Below, in pieces: positions 58,202-64,000 of a DNA stretch of 64,000 nucleotides; within the stretch, counting starts at the first letter, position 1, and each line of letters starts with the position of its first letter. The stretch lies in NCBI GenBank assembly GCA_965220055.1, contig CBDCPE010000004.1, positions 682,001 to 746,000 of the forward strand, read 5' to 3'. The notes under the pieces were generated by a model. It worked only from the letters and a program-made list of their open reading frames with translations. It did not search any database and had not been told where the DNA came from. The position numbers and the translations under genes are program-made. Origin of the DNA: Bin87 sp965220055 (GTDB lineage Bacteria; Chloroflexota; Dehalococcoidia; Lucifugimonadales; UBA3495).

Positions 58202-61200
58202 TTACTCCGTCACGTACCCATTCTGCAAGTCCCACCTCTTCGCATCGCGGTCCCGCTCTTCAGGCAATCCGTAGCCGCCGCCGCCGGAGGAGAGGCAGAT
58301 GATATGGTCGCCAGGATTGACCACCACGCCCACCTCCTTCGAGCCGAGCACGCGCTCGGTTCCGTTGGATGTGATCTTGTAGTGGTGCGGCAGGCCGTCG
58401 TCCGCGCCGAACAGCCCGAAGGGCGGCACCACCACCCCGTCGCCCGCGGTGTTGAGCAGGGCGGGGCCCTCTCCCTCGTAGACCAGGTCGCATACCCCTC
58501 CCAGTCCTCCGCGCCACGCGCCAATCCCTCCTGAATCGGGTCGCAGCTCATGCCGTTCGATGAAGAACGGGAATCGCTCTTCCGTCACCTCGATGCTGGG
58601 TGACCGTATTCCGCCGGCCACGTTGACCTCGCCCACGTTGGACCATCCGTCGAAACCTTCTGAGGCACCGCCGCCGCCCCGGGCCAGGAAGAAGTGCCAA
58701 ATGAACCGTCGCCCTGTCCGTGGGTCCATGCCGGTGATGGCGTAACGCAGCCGGCGGGAGAACCCTGCCGAGACCGCGCCCGGAATGGCCGGGGCCAACG
58801 CCTTGAACACCGCCTCCACTACCTCCTCGGCGCAGTGGTTGGTGCTCATGCAAACCGGCGCGGGAGGGTTGGCGTTGACGACGAGACCCCGTGGGGCAAT
58901 TATCTGTACGGGCCGCATGGAACCCTCATTGCGGGCCACGTCCATGGGCGCAAGGTACATGATTGCAGCGTGGGCCAGGGATCGGGTGTTGGCGTAGGCG
59001 CTGTTGATGAACCCCTCAACCTGAGGACTGGACTCGCTCAGGTCGATGGTCATGGAGTCGCCGGCAATGGTGACTTTCGCCCGGATCGGGACCAGCTTGC
59101 TGTCAAACCCGTCGTCGTCCACCAACGACTCCCCGTGGTACACACCGTCGGGCCATCCAGAGATGAACTGCCGGACCTGCCGCTCGGTGGCGGCCAGAAT
59201 TTCGGCTATCACCGCCATCAACCGATCGGCGCCGTAGTCCGCGAGCAGGGCTTCGATCCGCTGGGCGGCCAGCATTACCGAGCCGATCTGCGCGTTGAGA
59301 TCGCCCAGGAAATTCTCCGGCTGCCGTACATTGGCCGACAACATCTGGAGCAGATCGGTGCGGGGTACGCCCCTATCGTAGAGCCGCAACGGAGGTATGC
59401 GCAGGCCCTCCTGGAATATTTCATTGGCGGCAGGGTTGTAACCTCCATGGGTGCCCCCGCCGACATCGCTATGGTGCGCTCGGTTCACCCCATAAAACAG
59501 GGGCCGTCCTTCGTGAAAAACGGGCCGGATGATGGTGATGTCCGGCAGGTGACTACCACCAAAATAGGGGTCGTTCAGGATGAATAGGTCTCCATCGTGG
59601 ATGTCCTCGCCAAAGTAGTCCTTGACGGCGGCGCCGGCCACAGGAAGCGCGCTGATGTGTACTGGGATGCCCTCGCCCTGGGCCACCAGTTGGCAATCGC
59701 CGTCGAGGATAGCGGTTGAAAAGTCCCGGCTGGAGTTGAGGATCTGGGACATCGCCGTGCGCAGCATTGCCTCGGTCATTTCCTGGGCGATGGATTCCAG
59801 CCGATGCTCCACTACCGCCAGGGTAATGGGGTCGTCGTATGCGAGGAATTCGCGACCATCCGCTCTTGCGAATTCGGACTTCGTATCCTTCGTGTCTAGG
59901 ACGGGTTCCTGTTTCACGCGCAACTCGATGCCGCCCATGGAATCGACTGTGGCGTGGTCACCTGGCCACACCAGGATGGTCGTGAAATCCGACTCTAGGA
60001 TCGCTGGGCCAGCGATCTCCGCCCCCGCAGGTAGCGCGTCTGTAGCATAGGTCGGCGCTTCGAACCATTCGCCCAAATAGACCCGGCGGTAGCCAACCGG
60101 GCTGGTTGAGCCCTCGCCTCCGCTGAGGTCAAGCTGGGCAATTCTCGGGAGTTTGCCGATTGCCGCCGACCGAAGTGTGACCAGCCGCACCTCCTGGTCC
60201 TGCTGGCTGTAGGAGTAGAGTTCCTGGTACCTGTCATGAAAATTAGACGTCAATCGTGCGACGAATTCGGTGCCCGGTAGTGTCGGGTCCGGTAGCGGCA
60301 CGGTGACTTCGTAGATTTGGTCCAGGTACCGCATGTCAGCTGAATAGTGGATCTCCACCGCATCCGAGACCACGCCCTGTGCCAAGAGCTTTTCCCGTCC
60401 CTGGTCCCCCAATTCTTCAAACATGGAACGGAGTTCGTTGAGGTTCAGCCGGTCCAGGCTAACCGGGTATGATCGGAAAAAGTCATACTTGATGTCGGTG
60501 TTCAACATGCCGTAGGCGGACAAAACCGGCGCCGATGCCGGTATGTACACTTTGGCTACTTGCAGTTGCCGGGCTACCTCCGCGGCGTGGAGACCCGATG
60601 CGCCTCCGAATCCCATCATGGTGAATTCGCGCGGGTCGACGCCCCGTTGCACCGACATCAGTCGTATGCCTTCGGCGATGGTGGTGCAGACCACCTTGTA
60701 CACGCCGTAAGCAGCCTCGACATTGGAAAGGCTGAGCCGCGTGCCTACGTTGTCAGTCAGGGACTGCTCGGCCGCCGCAGGGTCCAGACTGGCCTTGCCA
60801 CCCAGGAAGTTGGCCGCGTCCAGGTAGCCCAATACCAGGCTGGCGTCGGTGACGGTGGCGTTGACGCCACCCTTGCCATAGGACGCGGGGCCGGGATCAG
60901 CCCCGGCGCTGTCCGGACCAACATGGAGAATTCCGCCTTCATCCACCCTGGCGATGCTGCCACCACCGGCTCCCAGGGTATGGATGTCGATCATCGGGGC
61001 GGCGATCTTCCAGCCGGCCTCGAACTTTTCGTTGGTGATGTGGGGAATCCCGTTCTCGATCAGCGAGATGTCGGTGCTGGTCCCGCCCATGTCGAGGGCG
61101 ATGACCTTCGGTTCCTCCAGCAACTGCCCAATGTGCGCAGCGGCGCTAACCCCTCCCGCGGGGCCGGACAGGATCGCCCGAACCGCCATGCGGCTGGAGT

Positions 61201-61957
61201 CGTCGATCGGCGCCACACCGCCATTGGATTGCATGATCAGCACGTCTTTCAGTTGGGGGTACGTCTTAAACCGCTCATTCAGGTGCGAAAGATAGCGGCT
61301 GAACACTGGCCCGACGTACGAGTTGATCACCGTCGTGCTCAGACGGTCGAACTCCTTGATCTGGGGGATCACCTCGTGGGAGAGAGAGGTGTACACGTCC
61401 GGAAAGCGCCGGCGAATATTTTCCCAAGCCTGTTGCTCGTGGGTGGGGTTGAGGTACGAGAAGAGGAAACAGACCGCCAGCGACTCGGCCCCCTCCTGGA
61501 CCAGGTACTCGAGGTTCTCGACCAGCGCGGCCTCGTCCAGGGGTCGTTCCACCATCCCGTTGGCGCGGATTCGTTCGGGCACGCCCACCCGCAGGTAACG
61601 GGCGGCCAACGGCTCCACGGGCGTCATACGCAGGTTGTATCGGTCCTCTTTCAATCCCTCGCGCATCTCCAGCAGGTCGCGGAAGCCATCGGTGGTGATT
61701 AACCCCACCCTTGCTCCTTTCCGTTCGACCAGCGTGTTGGTCGCGACCGTCGACCCATGGATCACCAGGTCCGTGTCGCCTAGTAACTGGTCCAGGGTCA
61801 GTCCGTACGCGGTGGCGGCTTCTTGTAGTCCGGTCATTACGCCTATAGAAGGGTCGTCAGGCGTGGACTGCGTTTTCAAGAAACGTGGCTGCCCGGCTTC
61901 GCCGGCTACGACGAAGTCGGTAAAGGTGCCTCCAACGTCTATCCCGATTTTGTACAC
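58202..61957 (-). CDS. Fused hydantoinase A/B (5-oxoprolinase-type) protein
   Basis: About 1251 residues. I chose the GTG at 61955-61957 because AGGAGG sits 6 bases before it and the protein then opens VYKIGIDVGGTFTDFVVAGE, the conserved HyuA start. HyuA half (about 1-690): actin-like ATPase motifs AVRAILSGPAGGVSAAAHIG, KVIALDMGGTSTDISLIENG and DIHTLGAGGGSIARVDEGG. HyuB half (about 730-1245): DPITLAVVEHRLESIAQEMT, GDLFILNDPYFGGSHLPDIT, VFHEGRPLFYGVNRAHHSDV GGGTHGGYNP and LARGGGGASEGFDGW. Members open hydantoin, 5-oxoproline or related rings with ATP, or carboxylate ketones. Intact single polypeptide, as in 5-oxoprolinase. Confidence 0.93.
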   Translation of the reverse strand: MYKIGIDVGGTFTDFVVAGEAGQPRFLKTQSTPDDPSIGVMTGLQEAATAYGLTLDQLLGDTDLVIHGSTVATNTLVERKGARVGLITTDGFRDLLEMREGLKEDRYNLRMTPVEPLAARYLRVGVPERIRANGMVERPLDEAALVENLEYLVQEGAESLAVCFLFSYLNPTHEQQAWENIRRRFPDVYTSLSHEVIPQIKEFDRLSTTVINSYVGPVFSRYLSHLNERFKTYPQLKDVLIMQSNGGVAPIDDSSRMAVRAILSGPAGGVSAAAHIGQLLEEPKVIALDMGGTSTDISLIENGIPHITNEKFEAGWKIAAPMIDIHTLGAGGGSIARVDEGGILHVGPDSAGADPGPASYGKGGVNATVTDASLVLGYLDAANFLGGKASLDPAAAEQSLTDNVGTRLSLSNVEAAYGVYKVVCTTIAEGIRLMSVQRGVDPREFTMMGFGGASGLHAAEVARQLQVAKVYIPASAPVLSAYGMLNTDIKYDFFRSYPVSLDRLNLNELRSMFEELGDQGREKLLAQGVVSDAVEIHYSADMRYLDQIYEVTVPLPDPTLPGTEFVARLTSNFHDRYQELYSYSQQDQEVRLVTLRSAAIGKLPRIAQLDLSGGEGSTSPVGYRRVYLGEWFEAPTYATDALPAGAEIAGPAILESDFTTILVWPGDHATVDSMGGIELRVKQEPVLDTKDTKSEFARADGREFLAYDDPITLAVVEHRLESIAQEMTEAMLRTAMSQILNSSRDFSTAILDGDCQLVAQGEGIPVHISALPVAGAAVKDYFGEDIHDGDLFILNDPYFGGSHLPDITIIRPVFHEGRPLFYGVNRAHHSDVGGGTHGGYNPAANEIFQEGLRIPPLRLYDRGVPRTDLLQMLSANVRQPENFLGDLNAQIGSVMLAAQRIEALLADYGADRLMAVIAEILAATERQVRQFISGWPDGVYHGESLVDDDGFDSKLVPIRAKVTIAGDSMTIDLSESSPQVEGFINSAYANTRSLAHAAIMYLAPMDVARNEGSMRPVQIIAPRGLVVNANPPAPVCMSTNHCAEEVVEAVFKALAPAIPGAVSAGFSRRLRYAITGMDPRTGRRFIWHFFLARGGGGASEGFDGWSNVGEVNVAGGIRSPSIEVTEERFPFFIERHELRPDSGGIGAWRGGLGGVCDLVYEGEGPALLNTAGDGVVVPPFGLFGADDGLPHHYKITSNGTERVLGSKEVGVVVNPGDHIICLSSGGGGYGLPEERDRDAKRWDLQNGYVTE

Positions 61958-61985
61958 CTTGAACCTCCTGAGCGTATTGGCAGTC

Positions 61986-62254
61986 AAGATAACGCCGTCA
62001 TTGTGATCGAATGCAAGCGCGAGACAGTTAAGCCTGCCGATGAGAACAACGGCGTTGGGCAGTTGTTCTCATATATGTCGGGATGCCAGAATTGTCGATA
62101 CGGGATGCGGGTCGTTTCAGAGTTGCAGGTTTGGGAGCGCACGGTGGCTCCGTCGGGTGGGTATCAAAATGAGCGGTTCCGTCTACTTGTGCGTGATGGA
62201 TATGTCAGTCCGCTCAACCCGCCCTTTCCCATTTCTGTCATTCTGTGGGCCTAG
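61986..62254 (+). pseudogene. Fragment of a type I restriction R-subunit-like nuclease domain
   Basis: Plus-strand frame NAVIVIECKRETVKPADENN GVGQLFSYMSGCQNCRYGMR VVSELQVWERTVAPSGGYQN has the ECK nuclease motif and QLFSYM block of the HsdR N-terminal domain. The start and the helicase part are missing. It overlaps the hyuAB promoter side. A remnant of a defence or nuclease gene. Confidence 0.6.
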
Positions 62255-62545
62255 CTACTAGTGGAAGGCTGTTCGGTCGTTTCGCGTCGTAAGGCAGGCG
62301 GCGGCGTTGGTAGGTGGTTGAGAGAGCCCGCCATCGCGCCCGTTGCCGCCGCGCCGGAGACGGTGCTGGCCGCGTGAGCAGCATTTGCTACGCCGGCCCG
62401 GGGCGTGCTACCATCAGGCCAACAACCGGATAACGCCGTCGGCCCGCTGCTGGTACAGCGAGCCGGAGCGGGAACACCTGATCGGGGCATGCGAACCAAG
62501 TGCCTTAAGACGAGTTGATTTTATCAGCGGCGTCCGGGGCCGTGC
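62255..62545. other. Intergenic region, no gene seen
   Basis: About 290 bp; no coding segment I can support. It precedes the hairpin at 62546. Confidence 0.45.
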
Positions 62546-62595
62546 AACAGCAAAACGTGCCCGGCCGGAACTCCGGTCGGGCACGTTTTGCTGTT
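62546..62595. promoter_or_regulatory. Perfect 18-bp stem-loop upstream of an unknown gene
   Basis: AACAGCAAAACGTGCCCG (62546-62563) pairs perfectly with CGGGCACGTTTTGCTGTT (62578-62595). The 14-nt loop can itself pair CCGG with CCGG. A second small stem CCCCGTTGAGCGGGG follows at 62599-62613, then GGAGG before the ATG at 62636. It may be a transcription terminator for upstream DNA, an attenuator of the downstream gene or a palindromic mobile remnant. Confidence 0.7.
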
Positions 62596-62635
62596 AATCC
62601 CCGTTGAGCGGGGACTCCCGGAGGGTAACCACCCG

Positions 62636-63505
62636 ATGCCATCAGTGACCTACTGTTTCGCCGCATTTGGACGGGACCTGTTGCATCCAATGACCGAACC
62701 GTTGGCGGAACCTCCCCTTGAATCAACGCAGGAGTTACCAGATTTCGAGGGTCAAACACCCCAAGTGAGTCAAGTATTGGTCTTCGAGAGCGATCCCCTT
62801 GTGCTACGCATTACCAGGCAGTCACCACTCGAAGTAGCGGCATTTCGCCCCACTCTCGTGACGAGGGGTTTCGCTATCGCTGGTGTTTCCCATGACGCCT
62901 TCAATCCCTTTCAAATCATCCATGACGATGTTCGCTACATCTACGCTTATCCCCGGTCCACAGATGGCGAGGCTAGCGATAGTGAGAAGGAAATCAGACA
63001 AGGGTACGTCAAGCCGGTCAGGTTCGTTGCATATGAGTTGGATGACCAATGGGGGCACCTGTACGCCACCGCGCCCGAAAGTATCCTGAAAGAGATGTTC
63101 AGGCGGTACAGAGGCACGCCTGGTAACGCGGGGGCAAGTTTGATGCGCCGCAAAATCAATTTGCGTCAACTGCGGGCAAGGCTGCGCGAAGAAATGGGAG
63201 TGGAATCGAGCGACCTTACTTTCCTGAATGTGGACGGCGACAGAGCGCTAACGAAAATAGTGGTAGCAGGGCAACAGCTTGACGACAACGAAGAAATAGA
63301 CGACTTCGATACGAGGGCCGAAGAGGTCGGGGTGTTCACGTTCAAGTATCAACACGAGAATGCCATCATCAAAATCACAATTAAGATGAGCGGGGCGGTC
63401 AGGTTTGCCAATGACCCGGAAGGGACATCATCGCTGGACCTGTTGCAGCGGTTAGACGGCTACATCCGGGCCCATTCCGAGTTAGTCCCTGTCAGTGTCC
63501 GGTAG
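62636..63505 (+). CDS. Protein of unknown function
   Basis: 289 residues from MPSVTYCFAAFGRDLLHPMT; GGAGGG at 62620 supports this ATG over an upstream one. Mixed alpha/beta composition, no signal peptide or membrane segment. A conserved-looking middle (RYIYAYPRSTDGEASDSEKE, FRRYRGTPGNAGASLMRRKI NLRQLRARLREEMGVESSD) is basic and could bind nucleic acid. The C-terminal part has alternating beta strands (NAIIKITIKMSGAVRFAND). No family recognised. The last 24 bases overlap, tail to tail, the opposite-strand gene. Confidence 0.6.
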   Translation: MPSVTYCFAAFGRDLLHPMTEPLAEPPLESTQELPDFEGQTPQVSQVLVFESDPLVLRITRQSPLEVAAFRPTLVTRGFAIAGVSHDAFNPFQIIHDDVRYIYAYPRSTDGEASDSEKEIRQGYVKPVRFVAYELDDQWGHLYATAPESILKEMFRRYRGTPGNAGASLMRRKINLRQLRARLREEMGVESSDLTFLNVDGDRALTKIVVAGQQLDDNEEIDDFDTRAEEVGVFTFKYQHENAIIKITIKMSGAVRFANDPEGTSSLDLLQRLDGYIRAHSELVPVSVR

Positions 63506-64000
63506 CGCAAGACTGGACAGGTACGTTTTCGCCGAGTTCGTCAACCCATCAACGGTTCTGGTCGAAATGCTGAACCCATCTCCACGAACGACCACGCGCA
63601 CCGGCTCGTCGCCGGAGCGGTCGGTTAGGTTCAATTGGAATGAATCCACTTGGGCAGTCGGTACGTCTCGCAGGTAAAACCGCAACAAAGGATTCTGGCC
63701 CTGTTCCATCGTTATGCGCAACCAGAAATTCCGGCCTTTACGCTTCGCTTCTGCCTCATCGACCAAGCGATTCATAAATGGACCGATTTCACGGTCAAGC
63801 ATCTTTTTTGTGCGAGCCATGTTGCCAGTGTAGCCCCTCATCAGGAAAGACAGCTGCGGTTCGCTACTCTCATCAAAATCGTCTGACCACACGTCGTCAG
63901 CAGTCTCTCGTTGGACATCAAGCCTGATGGAACGGGAGCGGTCGCCTTGAATCAACATACGGTTATCGAACGTTGCGTCTGGTTGGGCCTTTTTGTGCAT
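63482..64000 (-). CDS. Protein of unknown function, cut by the window edge
   Basis: At least 172 residues. MHKKAQPDATFDNRMLIQGD may or may not be the true start because the window ends there. Sequence includes FDESSEPQLSFLMRGYTGNM ARTKKMLDREIGPFMNRLVD EAEAKRKGRNFWLRITMEQG and ends SLALPDTDRD. Soluble, acidic C-terminus. No family recognised. Convergent with the previous gene, overlapping it by 24 bp. Confidence 0.6.
   Translation of the reverse strand: MHKKAQPDATFDNRMLIQGDRSRSIRLDVQRETADDVWSDDFDESSEPQLSFLMRGYTGNMARTKKMLDREIGPFMNRLVDEAEAKRKGRNFWLRITMEQGQNPLLRFYLRDVPTAQVDSFQLNLTDRSGDEPVRVVVRGDGFSISTRTVDGLTNSAKTYLSSLALPDTDRD

Noticed and set aside
58694..61702. Plus-strand open frames of 297 and 380 codons inside hyuAB
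   Set aside because: Antisense shadows of a well-supported protein.
62546..62595. Simple Rho-independent terminator
   Set aside because: No T-run follows the stem and no complete gene ends just before it; kept as an unspecified regulatory hairpin.

Overview
This is a GC-rich bacterial chromosome segment that is unusually full of insertion sequences. I count roughly 35 kb of IS or IS-derived DNA, about 55% of the window. The remainder is a catabolic and accessory gene set: a GlnII-type glutamine synthetase, two MFS carriers, SMP-30, MmgE/PrpD, D-2-hydroxyacid dehydrogenase, fumarylacetoacetate-hydrolase-like and fused HyuA/HyuB proteins, a GMC oxidoreductase relic and a Cache-domain relic. 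This mix, and the Cache protein in particular, suggests an environmental or host-associated Chloroflexota bacterium (Dehalococcoidia/SAR202-like). That placement is an inference from gene content. I saw no rRNA, tRNA or CRISPR array.

Layout. From 1 to 9.6 kb, one minus-strand gene for a DnaQ-like exonuclease fused to a RecQ helicase is broken into three pieces. A small IS21-derived relic (itself hit by an rve-transposase IS and an IS630 element) and a full IS21-family element (itself hit by an IS110 element) split it. From 9.6 to 18 kb there is an end-to-end array of four IS5-family copies, holding an IS1380 element (split by IS66) and an ISNCY-like element. From 18 to 26.3 kb, inverted IS5-family copies flank a large MrfA-like helicase with a C-terminal PD-(D/E)XK nuclease domain and a VapBC-like pair. 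From 26.7 to 31.3 kb lies a three-deep nest of IS4-like elements and a second IS110. From 31.6 to 38.4 kb come glnII, three decayed genes and two convergent MFS genes. From 38.7 to 47.1 kb there is another nested IS block (IS630 types, IS5, IS4-like, a complete IS21, ISNCY). From 47.3 to 58.1 kb are metabolic genes, with an rve-transposase IS split by a second identical IS66, a FAH gene followed by an 88-bp tandem repeat and a partial FAH copy, and a Shedu-like (DUF4263) gene. From 58.2 to 64 kb are hyuAB, an HsdR fragment and two unrecognised genes that converge at the right edge.

Main result. The two IS110 copies each carry about 260 bp of conserved non-coding DNA upstream of the transposase. 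At the same aligned position in each is a short variable segment identical to that copy's own insertion-site flank including a CT core (6958-6966 versus 7092-7100; 28301-28311 versus 28436-28446). This is what a bridge RNA with a target guide predicts, and the two copies appear to be programmed for different targets, both inside other IS elements.

Other threads. Insertion boundaries and target duplications can be read for most elements, so the order of nesting can be reconstructed. Many dead transposase copies carry exact 13-19 bp tandem duplications that break the frame. IS5-type copies repeatedly sit end to end with only a TAA/TTA-type spacer between them. The helicase-nuclease and exonuclease-RecQ genes face the same way and may once have formed a repair or defence module comparable in logic to MrfAB.
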